40,549 nt of DNA from an uncultured Oscillospiraceae bacterium (GTDB taxonomy: Bacteria; Bacillota; Clostridia; Oscillospirales; Oscillospiraceae): positions 1 to 40,549 of the forward strand of contig CAKUHB010000024.1 of assembly GCA_934655875.1 (NCBI GenBank). The letters run 5' to 3'. Position 1 is the first letter of the stretch; each line of letters begins with the position of its first letter. This document shows, piece by piece, positions 7,903 through 16,382 of this stretch. The position numbers were made by a program, and so were the translations under genes. The notes under the pieces were generated by a model. It worked only from the letters and a program-made list of their open reading frames with translations, did no database searches and was not told the DNA's origin.

Positions 7903-10263
7903 ATGAAACGACCGGCAGGCTCCGCGGCGCTGACGCGCGTGCTGGATGGTGCGGAGCGGCTTGCGGGGGAGCTTGGCCGCGCCTGCGCCGGGACGGAGCA
8001 CCTGCTGCTTGCGCTGGCGCAGGAGCAGCTGTCTCCGGCCGGCAGGATTCTGGACGATCAGGGCGCGCAGTGCAGGCTCCTGCGCTGCATGCTCCTGCCG
8101 GAGCATAGCAAACGACCGGCCAGAGCCGGGCGGCAGGGCTTTTCCGCGCCTGCGCGCCGGGCGATCGCCTGCGCGCGCCGGGAAGCGCGGCGTCTGGGCG
8201 CGCCGCTCTGCCAGCCGGAGCATCTGCTGCTGGCGCTGACCCGGGATGAGGGCTGCGCGGCGGCCAGCCTGCTGACCGGCCTTGGCGTGGATCTCAATTG
8301 TCTGTTTTCAGCGACATATGACCGCCTGCGCGTCCCAAATCCGGCGCCGGCGGCAGGAGGACAATCAGAATTGAAGCTATTGGAACTGTATTGCGACAAC
8401 ATGGTCGAGCGCGCCCCGCAGACTGACCCGGTCGTGGGCCGGGACGCGGAGCTGGGGCAGCTCATGCAGGTGCTCAGCCGGCGCGGGAAAAATAATCCCG
8501 CCCTCATCGGCGAGCCGGGCGTCGGCAAGACGGCCGTCGTCGAAGCGCTGGCGCAGCGGCTTGCGGCAGGCGACGTGCCGCAGGCGCTGCGCGGGAAGAA
8601 GCTCTATTGTCTCAACATGGCGAACCTGCTGGCGGGCACCAAATACCGCGGCGAGTTTGAAGAGCGTGTGCGCGATATCCTCGCGGAGATCCGCCGCTGC
8701 GGGAACGTCATCCTGTTCGTCGATGAGATGCACACGATCGTCGGCGCAGGCAGCGCCGAGGGCGCGATCGACGCGGCCAATCTCCTGAAGCCCGCGCTGG
8801 GCCGCGGTGAGCTGCAAATGATCGGCGCAACGACGCTGGAGGAATACCGGAAATTCATCGAGAAGGACGCCGCGCTCGAGCGGCGCTTCCGTCCCGTCAT
8901 GGTACGCGAGCCGGACCGGGAGAACGCCTGCCGGATGCTGCTGGCGCTCCGGCCCGGGCTGGAAGCGCACCACCGCATCCGCATCACACAGGAAGCGATC
9001 GAAGCGGCTGTCGACCTTTCCACGCGCTACCTGACCGACCGCTTCCTGCCGGACAAGGCCATCGACCTTCTGGACGAGGGCGCGGCGCACGTCTGGCTCT
9101 CCGGCAGCGCGCCGCGGGCGGAAGCGGAACAGCAGCAGGCGCTGGAGCAGCAGCTCGAGCAGGCCGTGGCGAACGCAGAGTATGAGCGCGCCGCCCGCCT
9201 GCGCGACGAGCTGCGCGTGCTTGTGCGCAGCCAGCTGGCAAGCCGCCGCGCCCAGCGCACCATTTGCCTGACCCGGCAGGACATTGCCGCCGTCATCGCC
9301 GAGCGCACCGGTATCCCGGCCGGACGCCTGCGGCAGTCCGACCGCGAGCGGCTTCTCTCGCTCCGGCAGACGCTCGAGGGCCGCATCATCGGCCAGCCGG
9401 AAGCCGTCGACGCCGTGGCAACAGCCGTCCTGCGCGGCCGCACCGGCCTTGCCGACGCAGGAAGACCGGCAGCGTCGTTCCTTTTGATCGGCCCGACCGG
9501 CGTCGGAAAGACGGAGCTCTGCAAACAGCTTGCGGAGGTCGTCTACGGCAGTCAGGAAGCGCTCATCCGCGTGGACATGTCGGAGTATATGGAGCCGTCG
9601 AGCGTCTCGCGCCTGCTTGGCGCGCCGCCGGGCTATGTCGGCTACGACGCGGGTGGAACGCTTACGGAGAAGGTGCGCCGCAGGCCCTACTGCGTCGTCC
9701 TGTTCGACGAGCTGGAAAAGGCGCACCGGGACGTGACCGGCATCCTTTTGCAGCTGCTGGGCGACGGGATCCTGACCGACAGCCTTGGCCGAACGGTCAG
9801 CTTCAAAAATACCATCGTCGTCATGACCTCCAACCTGACGGGCCCGCAGACGGGGAAGCCCGGTCTCGGTTTCACGCCGGACTGTGCGGACGTCCGCGCC
9901 CAGAGCGTCCTGCGCGAAGCGTTCAGCCCGGAGTTTCTGGGCAGGATCGACTGTGTCGCGTCCTTTCACACGCTGGACGCGGATGCGCTTGCGAAAATTG
10001 CAGCACTTCAGCTGTCGCAGCTCAGCGAGCGCCTGCGAGCGCAGGGCGTCATATTCCAGCCCTCGCCGGAGCTTGCCGCGCGGCTGGGAGCGCTCTGTGC
10101 CGCAGAGCCGGGCGGCGCGCGGGGCCTGCGGCGGAAGATGCAGACGCTGATCGAGGGCCCTGCGGCGGAGCTTCTTCTGCGCTGCCCGCAGACGCACGCC
10201 CTGCGGGCGCGCTGGACGTCCGGCAGCGTGGCCGTGGAAAGCGCGGACGAAGAAAACAGCTGA
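7903..10263 (+). CDS. clpC: ClpC-type AAA+ unfoldase (ATP-dependent Clp protease ATP-binding subunit)
   Basis: A 786-residue hexameric AAA+ unfoldase. Two Clp-N repeats span about residues 5-145. The first ATPase domain has GEPGVGKT (203-210) and VILFVDEMH. A short middle domain holds a UVR-like stretch, YERAARLRDELRVL. The second ATPase domain has GPTGVGKT (530-537) and VVLFDELEKAH. LGF at about 655-657 occupies the place of the ClpP-docking tripeptide, so it probably works with ClpP. GGAGGGG lies 6 bases before the ATG. It stands alone: ctsR, mcsA and mcsB, its usual operon partners, are absent. ClpB is unlikely because the middle domain is short. The N-domain is Arg/Ala-rich and diverged, so substrate or adaptor choice may differ from B. 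subtilis ClpC. Confidence 0.88.
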   Translation: MKRPAGSAALTRVLDGAERLAGELGRACAGTEHLLLALAQEQLSPAGRILDDQGAQCRLLRCMLLPEHSKRPARAGRQGFSAPARRAIACARREARRLGAPLCQPEHLLLALTRDEGCAAASLLTGLGVDLNCLFSATYDRLRVPNPAPAAGGQSELKLLELYCDNMVERAPQTDPVVGRDAELGQLMQVLSRRGKNNPALIGEPGVGKTAVVEALAQRLAAGDVPQALRGKKLYCLNMANLLAGTKYRGEFEERVRDILAEIRRCGNVILFVDEMHTIVGAGSAEGAIDAANLLKPALGRGELQMIGATTLEEYRKFIEKDAALERRFRPVMVREPDRENACRMLLALRPGLEAHHRIRITQEAIEAAVDLSTRYLTDRFLPDKAIDLLDEGAAHVWLSGSAPRAEAEQQQALEQQLEQAVANAEYERAARLRDELRVLVRSQLASRRAQRTICLTRQDIAAVIAERTGIPAGRLRQSDRERLLSLRQTLEGRIIGQPEAVDAVATAVLRGRTGLADAGRPAASFLLIGPTGVGKTELCKQLAEVVYGSQEALIRVDMSEYMEPSSVSRLLGAPPGYVGYDAGGTLTEKVRRRPYCVVLFDELEKAHRDVTGILLQLLGDGILTDSLGRTVSFKNTIVVMTSNLTGPQTGKPGLGFTPDCADVRAQSVLREAFSPEFLGRIDCVASFHTLDADALAKIAALQLSQLSERLRAQGVIFQPSPELAARLGALCAAEPGGARGLRRKMQTLIEGPAAELLLRCPQTHALRARWTSGSVAVESADEENS

Positions 10264-10351
10264 TTATAAAACAAACGTTCAAAAATTCGGAATACAGGGA
10301 TTTTTCACGAAAAATGCCTGAGATTGCGCGAAAAATTTTTTCAAAAAAGGG

Positions 10352-10380
10352 TTGCAATTTATGTAAACAGAACGTATTAT
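10352..10380 (+). promoter_or_regulatory. Promoter of the dcw cluster (mraZ promoter)
   Basis: TTGCAA (10352-10357), 17-base spacer, TATTAT (10375-10380): a strong vegetative-type promoter in an AT-rich island between clpC and mraZ. Transcription should start near 10387, at the first MraZ box. Confidence 0.85.
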
Positions 10381-10386
10381 ATTATT

Positions 10387-10424
10387 GAAGTGGAGCAAAG
10401 TGGAGCAAAATTTCAGTAAAGTGG
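10387..10424 (+). promoter_or_regulatory. MraZ operator (AAAGTGG boxes)
   Basis: GAAGTGG (10387), AAAGTGG (10397) and AAAGTGG (10418) are direct repeats. The first two are 10 bases apart with an AGC spacer. The third is 21 bases further, two helical turns, with a degenerate AAAATTT in between. AAAGTG-type repeats are the known binding sites of MraZ. They begin at the predicted transcription start, so MraZ would be expected to repress its own operon. Confidence 0.8.
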
Positions 10425-10445
10425 AGCGAAGGGAGGTACGAGAGG

Positions 10446-10862
10446 ATGTTCGGGAAGTACAAGCACACCGTTGACGAAAAAGGACGTCTGTTCGTACCGT
10501 CCAAGCTGCGCGACGAGCTGGGCAATACGTTCTACGTCACACTGGGTCTTGACCATTGCCTTTCTGTCTACACAGAAGCCGGCTGGCAGACCATTCTTGA
10601 TAAATACAACGCGCTTCCGATCGTACAGGCACGGAAAATGCGGTTTTTGTTTGCCAACGCAGCCAAATGCGAGCCGGATAAGCAGGGACGCTTCCTGATC
10701 CCCGCCGAGCTCCGCCAGTATGCCGGTCTTTCCAATGAAGTCACCTTCATCGGCCAGGGCGGCCACGCGGAGATCTGGGACAGCGCGGCCTACGACGAGC
10801 TGGAGCGTCAGACCCTGACGCCGGAGAATCTGGCTGCTGTGATGGAGGAACTTGGCTTCTGA
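10446..10862 (+). CDS. mraZ: Transcriptional regulator MraZ
   Basis: A 138-residue protein of two tandem AbrB-like swapped-hairpin domains. KYKHTVDEKGRLFVPSKLRD (first half) and CEPDKQGRFLIPAELRQYAG (second half) carry the DxKGR/DxQGR signature. MraZ forms a ring and binds repeats upstream of its own gene, controlling the division and cell-wall cluster. GGGAGG lies 9 bases before the start. The stop overlaps the rsmH start by one base (TGATG), so translation is coupled. First gene of the dcw cluster, as in most bacteria. Confidence 0.96.
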   Translation: MFGKYKHTVDEKGRLFVPSKLRDELGNTFYVTLGLDHCLSVYTEAGWQTILDKYNALPIVQARKMRFLFANAAKCEPDKQGRFLIPAELRQYAGLSNEVTFIGQGGHAEIWDSAAYDELERQTLTPENLAAVMEELGF

Positions 10863-11794
10863 TGGAATTTGCACATCAATCGGTGCTTTTGAACGAGTGC
10901 ATCGAAGCGCTTGCCATCAAGCCCGACGGGATCTATCTCGACGGGACGCTGGGCGGCGCGGGGCACTCCTTACAGATCTGCCGGAACCTCACCACCGGCA
11001 GGCTCATCGGCGTCGACCGCGATCTGGTCGCGCTGGAGGCCGCAAAGAAGCGGCTGTACCGCCACGCCAAAAAGGTGACGCTGGTACATGATAATTTTGA
11101 AAATGTCGGCGCGATCCTGACCGCACTCGGGCTTGACCGGATCGACGGCATGCTCTTCGACCTCGGTGTTTCCTCGCCGCAGCTGGACGATCCGGATCGC
11201 GGCTTTTCCTATATGGCCGACGCGCCGTTGGACATGCGCATGGATCGCAGCGAGTCGCTGACCGCCTATGAGGTCGTCAACAACTGGCCGCGCGAGGAGC
11301 TCAAGTCCATCCTCTACGAATATGGCGAAGAGCGCTACGCCCCGCAGATCGCCGCGGCCATCGAGCGCGTGCGCACCGACCGGCCGATCGAGACGACGCT
11401 CGAGCTTGTCGATATCATCCGCTCGGCCATGCCGGCCAGCGCCCTGCGCGAAAAGCAGCATCCGGCCAAGCGCAGCTTTCAGGCCATCCGCATCGCCGTC
11501 AACGACGAGCTGGGCGCGGTCAAGCGCGGCATGGAAGCCGCCATCGACCACCTGAAGCCCGGCGGACGGCTCGCTGTTATCACATTTCATTCTCTGGAAG
11601 ACCGCATCGTCAAGAACGTCTTTCAGGACGCGGCAAAGGGCTGCACGTGCCCGCCGGCCTTCCCGGTGTGCGTCTGCGGCCGGACGCCGAAGATCAAGAT
11701 TCTGACGAAAAAACCCATCATCGCGACCCGTGAAGAGGTCGCCGAAAACCCGCGTTCGCGCAGCGCCAAGCTCCGCGTGGCTGAGCGGGTCTGA
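10862..11794 (+). CDS. rsmH: 16S rRNA (cytosine(1402)-N4)-methyltransferase
   Basis: A 310-residue SAM-dependent enzyme (formerly MraW) that methylates N4 of C1402, the nucleotide whose ribose is modified by RsmI (5910-6740). FAHQSVLLNECIEAL, GTLGGAGHS, LFDLGVSSPQLD, RGFSYMADAPLDMRM, AFQAIRIAVNDEL-like FQAIRIAVNDELGAVK and LAVITFHSLEDRIVK are the family blocks in order. It overlaps mraZ by one base and is followed 26 bases later by ftsL. Confidence 0.96.
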   Translation: MEFAHQSVLLNECIEALAIKPDGIYLDGTLGGAGHSLQICRNLTTGRLIGVDRDLVALEAAKKRLYRHAKKVTLVHDNFENVGAILTALGLDRIDGMLFDLGVSSPQLDDPDRGFSYMADAPLDMRMDRSESLTAYEVVNNWPREELKSILYEYGEERYAPQIAAAIERVRTDRPIETTLELVDIIRSAMPASALREKQHPAKRSFQAIRIAVNDELGAVKRGMEAAIDHLKPGGRLAVITFHSLEDRIVKNVFQDAAKGCTCPPAFPVCVCGRTPKIKILTKKPIIATREEVAENPRSRSAKLRVAERV

Positions 11795-11820
11795 GCAGGA
11801 CAGGAAAGGAGACCGCCGCC

Positions 11821-12387
11821 ATGGCGCAGCCTGACAGACAACATTTCTATACGGAGAACGGCGCCGCGGCATACGACGTTTACAGCTGGAACGATTCCAC
11901 AGCCCGCCGCTATGAAGACGGCCGGGCCTATGAGCGGCCCCGCCGCCAGCAGCTGCCGGAGGAGCAGGTCCGCGAGCAGCCGTACCGCTGCGTCAAGGCC
12001 AAGACGGCGATCGCGCCGTTCACGCTGGCAGGTCTCATCACGGTGGCCTGTCTCATGGTGCTCGTGATCTTTGGCTATGTCCAGCTGTTTGAAGCCAGCA
12101 GCAGCGTCTCCAGACTTGAAAACCAGCTTGCCAATCTTCAGGAGCAGCAGATGATGCTCAAAAGTAAATACGACGCCAAGATCGACCTGACCGCGGCGGA
12201 GCAGCACGCGACGGAGATCGGACTGACCAAGTGCCAGCCGGAGCAGATCGTCTACGTGAGCTTTTCCGGCACCGATCAGGCGGAGATCTATCATCAGCAG
12301 CATACCAGCGTTTTCGGCGAGATCCTGGACGCCATGCAGCAGAGTATTCTGGGGCTGATCGAATATTTGCACCCCACAGCAGCATAA
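11821..12387 (+). CDS. ftsL: FtsL-type cell division protein
   Basis: A 188-residue bitopic membrane protein. Residues 1-60 are cytoplasmic, rich in Arg/Tyr/Gln. One transmembrane segment lies at about 63-86 (IAPFTLAGLITVACLMVLVI). A short extracytoplasmic coiled coil follows (about 95-120, SVSRLENQLANLQEQQMMLK). This architecture and the place between rsmH and the transpeptidase identify it as FtsL, which with FtsQ/DivIB and DivIC activates FtsW-FtsI. Sequence similarity in this family is low, so context carries much of the weight. The tail of about 65 residues after the coiled coil is longer than in typical FtsL. GGAAAGGAG precedes the start. A strong terminator follows. Confidence 0.8.
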   Translation: MAQPDRQHFYTENGAAAYDVYSWNDSTARRYEDGRAYERPRRQQLPEEQVREQPYRCVKAKTAIAPFTLAGLITVACLMVLVIFGYVQLFEASSSVSRLENQLANLQEQQMMLKSKYDAKIDLTAAEQHATEIGLTKCQPEQIVYVSFSGTDQAEIYHQQHTSVFGEILDAMQQSILGLIEYLHPTAA

Positions 12388-12425
12388 GTTTGGACAGAAC
12401 CTCCCAGTTGGAATCCGGCCGAACA

Positions 12426-12458
12426 GGGGCGGTCTTTTGAAAAGACCGCCCCTTTTTT
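12426..12458 (+). terminator. Strong terminator inside the dcw cluster, between ftsL and ftsI
   Basis: GGGGCGGTCTTTT (12426-12438) pairs with AAAAGACCGCCCC (12440-12452), followed by six T. This is a textbook intrinsic terminator placed between two genes expected to be co-transcribed. It would split the cluster or let only part of the transcripts through. No obvious promoter was seen between it and ftsI. Confidence 0.88.
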
Positions 12459-12507
12459 CAAGCAGGCGCGGCGGATTTGCCGCCGCGCGGACAGAAAGGC
12501 ATGTTTC

Positions 12508-14916
12508 ATGGCAAAAAAAATCATTCGTCTGCCCCGCACAAAGGAGCAGATCCAGGCAAATAAGGAAAAGAATCAACGGGCCAACCGGACGATTCTGCGC
12601 CGCACATTGGTTCTGATGATCGTGTGTGGCATTGTCGTTTTTATCCCGCTCATTGCCACGCTCTACCATCTCATGATCACCGAGCATGACTATTATGAAG
12701 AGCGGGCCATCAAAAACCAGACGCGCTCGACCAGTCTCTCCGCTTCGCGCGGCGTGATTTACGACGCGAACATGAACGTGCTGGCTTCGTCGTCGACCGT
12801 CGAGACGGTCTTCATCGACCCCAACGAGATCGCCGAGCAGATGAAAAAGCCGGAAAACAGCAACCTTCTCGACCAGATCGCCCGCGGTCTCGGCGAGATC
12901 CTGGACGTCGAGCCGAGCTTCGTCTATGAGCAGGCGGCCGACAAGCAGTACCGCTACAAGATCATCAAGCGCAAAATTTCCGAGGAGCTGGCTGACGAGG
13001 TGCGCGCCTTTATCAGCGAAAATGACATCACCGGCGTCTATCTCGAGACGGATCTACAGCGCTATTATCCCAATTCCTCCCTTGCCGCGCAGGCCATCGG
13101 CTTTGTCTCCAGCGACAATGTCGGCTCCGAGGGACTGGAGTCCTATTATAATGAAGAGCTGTCCGGCACTGCCGGCAAGGTCGTCACCTCCAAGGGCAAC
13201 TACGGCTCCGAGATGCTCTATACATATGAGAAGTATTACGACGCATCCGACGGATGCAGCCTTGTCACGACCATCGATGCGACCGTGCAGGCGTATGTCG
13301 AAAAGAACCTGCAGAACGCCATTGATAAATACGACATCAAAAACGGCGCGTTCTGCGTCGTCATGGATGTGAACACGGGCGAGATCAAGGCCATGGCCAC
13401 GCTCGGCTCCTACGATCCCAACAACTATCTCGAGATTTACGACGAGTCGGTCGACCTCATGCTGGAAAACGAGCACGACGCGGCCATCTCTCTGCCGGAA
13501 GCGTCCGATGCGTATAAGGCGGCGATCGAGCAGTATAATGCCGACGTCGCCGCGGCGCGCCTTGCCCAGTGGCGCAACCGCTGCGTATCCGACGGCTATG
13601 AGCCCGGCTCGACCTTCAAGCTCATCACGCTCGCGTCCGCTCTCGATTCCGGCGCCATCACGCTGAACGATTCGTTCTACTGCGGCGGGCAGGAGAAGTT
13701 CGCCGGACGTGATCAGGTCCTGAACTGCTGGAAATCCGCCGGTCACGGCGCACAGACAACCTCGCAGGCGCTCGGCAACTCCTGCAACATTGCCTTCGGC
13801 CATATCGGTCTGCGCATGGGCGGCGAAACATTCTATGACTATCTCAAGGCCTTCGGCGTTATGGAAAAGACCGGCGTCGATCTGCCGGGTGAGGGCAGAG
13901 GATATTTCTACGACAAAAATACGCTGACCGATACCGCAAACTTCGGCACGTCGTATCTGATTACGTCTTCCTTCGGCCAGAGCTTCCGTATCACGCCCAT
14001 GCAGCTCGTGCGCTCCGTCGCAGCCATCGTCAATGGCGGCTACGTGCTCCAGCCCTACGTGGTCAGTGAGGTGCTCGACGAAAACGGCAATACCGTGCAG
14101 ACGCACGAAAAGACCGTCCTGCGTCAGGCCATCAGCCAGCAGACATCCGAGACCATGCGCGATCTCATGGAAAAGGTCGTGACCGAGGGCACGGCGTCCG
14201 CAGCCAAAACGCCCGGCTACCGCGTCGGCGGCAAAACCGGCACATCCGAAAAGCTGGACGAATACGACGAGAACGGCCAGCAGGTCAAGGACAAGATCGT
14301 CTCCTTCGTCGGCGTCGCGCCGATCGACGATCCCAAGTACGTCGTCCTTGTCGCCCTCGATACGCCGGCCTATTCCCAGAACAGCGAAAAATACACCGTC
14401 CACGGCATGTACATTTCCGGCGGCCTGATGGCCGCGCCGACGGTGCGCGATATTTTCCTTGACATCCTGCCGTATCTCGGCGTGGAGCCGGACTACAGCT
14501 CCGAGGATATCCGCGGCGTCAACTTCACCGTTCCCGATGTGATCGGCATGAGCGAGACCGAAGCAGCCGCGCTTCTGTCCGAGAAGACCATCACCTACCG
14601 CACGGTCGGCTCCGGCTCGGTCGTAACGGATCAGCTGCCCGCGGCAGGCAATCAGGTGCCGGGCAATTCGGAGATCATTCTCTACTTCGGCGCAGAAAAG
14701 CAGCAGACCATGGTCGAGGTGCCGGACTTTATCGGCTGCTCGGTCGCGGACGTCAACTATCTGGCCGCAAATGCCGGCCTTTACGTGCAGGCCAAGGGCA
14801 CCGACCGGACGGACGTCTATGTCCTCGCGGCCTATCAGGATATCGAAGCCGGCACAGAGGTTGACAGAGGTACTACAATTACGGTAGAGTTTTCTTCCAC
14901 GGGCGCATCCGACTAA
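12508..14916 (+). CDS. ftsI: Class B penicillin-binding protein (division transpeptidase, FtsI/PbpB/SpoVD family) with two PASTA domains
   Basis: An 802-residue DD-transpeptidase that crosslinks septal peptidoglycan outside the membrane. A cytoplasmic basic tail and one transmembrane helix (about 32-55) are followed by the PBP dimerisation domain beginning SRGVIYDANMNVLASS. The transpeptidase domain has SxxK at Ser368 (PGSTFK), SxN at Ser425 (NSCN) and KTG at Lys576 (GGKTGTS). Two PASTA domains end the protein (about 672-732 and 735-800). An acidic/Ala-rich insert of about 65 residues lies just before the SxxK motif. The two PASTA domains resemble B. subtilis PBP2B more than SpoVD, but in many Clostridia the dcw cluster has only one such gene. 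Start: ATG with AGAAAGG upstream. Confidence 0.93.
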   Translation: MAKKIIRLPRTKEQIQANKEKNQRANRTILRRTLVLMIVCGIVVFIPLIATLYHLMITEHDYYEERAIKNQTRSTSLSASRGVIYDANMNVLASSSTVETVFIDPNEIAEQMKKPENSNLLDQIARGLGEILDVEPSFVYEQAADKQYRYKIIKRKISEELADEVRAFISENDITGVYLETDLQRYYPNSSLAAQAIGFVSSDNVGSEGLESYYNEELSGTAGKVVTSKGNYGSEMLYTYEKYYDASDGCSLVTTIDATVQAYVEKNLQNAIDKYDIKNGAFCVVMDVNTGEIKAMATLGSYDPNNYLEIYDESVDLMLENEHDAAISLPEASDAYKAAIEQYNADVAAARLAQWRNRCVSDGYEPGSTFKLITLASALDSGAITLNDSFYCGGQEKFAGRDQVLNCWKSAGHGAQTTSQALGNSCNIAFGHIGLRMGGETFYDYLKAFGVMEKTGVDLPGEGRGYFYDKNTLTDTANFGTSYLITSSFGQSFRITPMQLVRSVAAIVNGGYVLQPYVVSEVLDENGNTVQTHEKTVLRQAISQQTSETMRDLMEKVVTEGTASAAKTPGYRVGGKTGTSEKLDEYDENGQQVKDKIVSFVGVAPIDDPKYVVLVALDTPAYSQNSEKYTVHGMYISGGLMAAPTVRDIFLDILPYLGVEPDYSSEDIRGVNFTVPDVIGMSETEAAALLSEKTITYRTVGSGSVVTDQLPAAGNQVPGNSEIILYFGAEKQQTMVEVPDFIGCSVADVNYLAANAGLYVQAKGTDRTDVYVLAAYQDIEAGTEVDRGTTITVEFSSTGASD

Positions 14917-14930
14917 AGGAGGTAGCACAG

Positions 14931-16382
14931 ATGAAATTACAGACGCTTCTGCGGGGGCTGGAGATTTTGCAGCTGCACGCGGACGATCAGCTGGAGATCA
15001 CCGGTGTTCAGTACGATTCCCGGCAGGTCACGGCGGGCGATCTGTTCGTCGCCGTCTCCGGCTTCCAGACGGACGGACACAAATATATCGAAAAGGCCGC
15101 GCAGAGCGGCGCGGTCTGCACCGTATGCGAGCGGAAGTCGGAAACGGATATCCCGTATGTGCTGGTTCCGGATGCGCGCGCGGCGCTGGCCGTGCTGGGC
15201 GCAAACTGGTACGGCCATCCGGCAGATTCCATGTGCATGATCGGCATTACCGGCACGAACGGCAAGACCACAAGCACATATCTTCTGAAGCACATTCTGG
15301 AAAAGGCCGTCGGCGCGAAGGTCGGGCTCATCGGCACGATCCAGAACATGATCGGCGAGCGCGTCCTGCACACCGAGCGCACCACGCCGGAGTCCATTGA
15401 GCTGCAAAAGCTCTTCGCCGAAATGAAGGAAGCGGGCTGCACGCATGTCATTATGGAGGTCTCGTCCCACGCGCTGGTGCTGCACCGGGCAGATCAGATC
15501 CGCTTCGCCGTCGGCGTGTTCACAAACCTGACGGAGGACCATCTGGACTTCCACAAAACCATGGACGCCTACTGCGAAGCGAAGGCCATGCTGTTTAGCC
15601 GCTGCGAAACGGGCGTTGTCAACGTCGACGACGCGTATGCCGCAAGGATCATGCAGAATGCGTCCTGCCGCCTGCTGACAATGTCCGCGCAGGGAAAGCC
15701 TGCGTCGCTTGCCGCGGAAAATATCGATCTGCACGCCGACCGCGTGGAGTTTGACGCCGTCTATGGCGGCGCGCGCTGCCCGATGACACTTGGCATCCCC
15801 GGCATCTTCAGCGTCTATAACGCCCTCGGCGTCGTGGGCGCGGCGCTCGCGCTCGGCGTGCCGCTGGACAAAATTGCGGGCGCGCTCCGGACGGCAAAGA
15901 GCGTCAAGGGCAGGGTAGAGGTCGTCCCGACGCCCGGTAAGGACTATACAGTCATTATCGATTACTCCCACACGCCGGACAGCCTGGAAAACATTCTCCG
16001 CGCCGTGCGCGGCTTCTGCAAGGGCCGCATCCTTGCCGTGTTCGGCTGCGGCGGCGACCGCGATCCCTATAAGCGCCCCGTTATGGGCAAAATTGCATCC
16101 GAGCTGGCAGACGTCAGCATCGTGACCTCCGATAATCCCCGGACGGAGGATCCCTACAAGATCCTCCGCCAGATCCTCGCCGGCATGCAGGAGACGGAAA
16201 AGCCCTATGAGGTCATCGAAAGCCGCGTTTCGGCCATCGGCCGCGCCATGGAGCTGGCGCAGAAGGACGACGTGATCGTCCTGTGCGGCAAGGGACACGA
16301 GACCTATCAGGAGATCGGACACGAGAAGCACCATCTGGACGAACGCGAGGTCGTCGCGGCGTATTTGGAGGGTAAAAAATGA
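14931..16382 (+). CDS. murE: UDP-N-acetylmuramoyl-L-alanyl-D-glutamate--2,6-diaminopimelate ligase
   Basis: A 483-residue Mur ligase adding the third amino acid to the peptidoglycan precursor in the cytoplasm. The N-terminal domain begins with the usual YDSRQVTAGDLFVAVSG. The ATP-binding loop is GITGTNGKTTSTYL. MEVSSHAL and NLTEDHLDFH are family blocks. DNPRTEDP near residue 400 holds the DNPR motif that selects meso-diaminopimelate rather than lysine, so the wall should be of mDAP type. AAAGGAGG lies 8 bases before the ATG. The stop overlaps the murF start by 4 bases (ATGA). Confidence 0.97.
   Translation: MKLQTLLRGLEILQLHADDQLEITGVQYDSRQVTAGDLFVAVSGFQTDGHKYIEKAAQSGAVCTVCERKSETDIPYVLVPDARAALAVLGANWYGHPADSMCMIGITGTNGKTTSTYLLKHILEKAVGAKVGLIGTIQNMIGERVLHTERTTPESIELQKLFAEMKEAGCTHVIMEVSSHALVLHRADQIRFAVGVFTNLTEDHLDFHKTMDAYCEAKAMLFSRCETGVVNVDDAYAARIMQNASCRLLTMSAQGKPASLAAENIDLHADRVEFDAVYGGARCPMTLGIPGIFSVYNALGVVGAALALGVPLDKIAGALRTAKSVKGRVEVVPTPGKDYTVIIDYSHTPDSLENILRAVRGFCKGRILAVFGCGGDRDPYKRPVMGKIASELADVSIVTSDNPRTEDPYKILRQILAGMQETEKPYEVIESRVSAIGRAMELAQKDDVIVLCGKGHETYQEIGHEKHHLDEREVVAAYLEGKK

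Noticed and set aside
10264..10351. Terminator directly after clpC
   Set aside because: The stretch is AT-rich with T-runs, but no GC stem precedes them.
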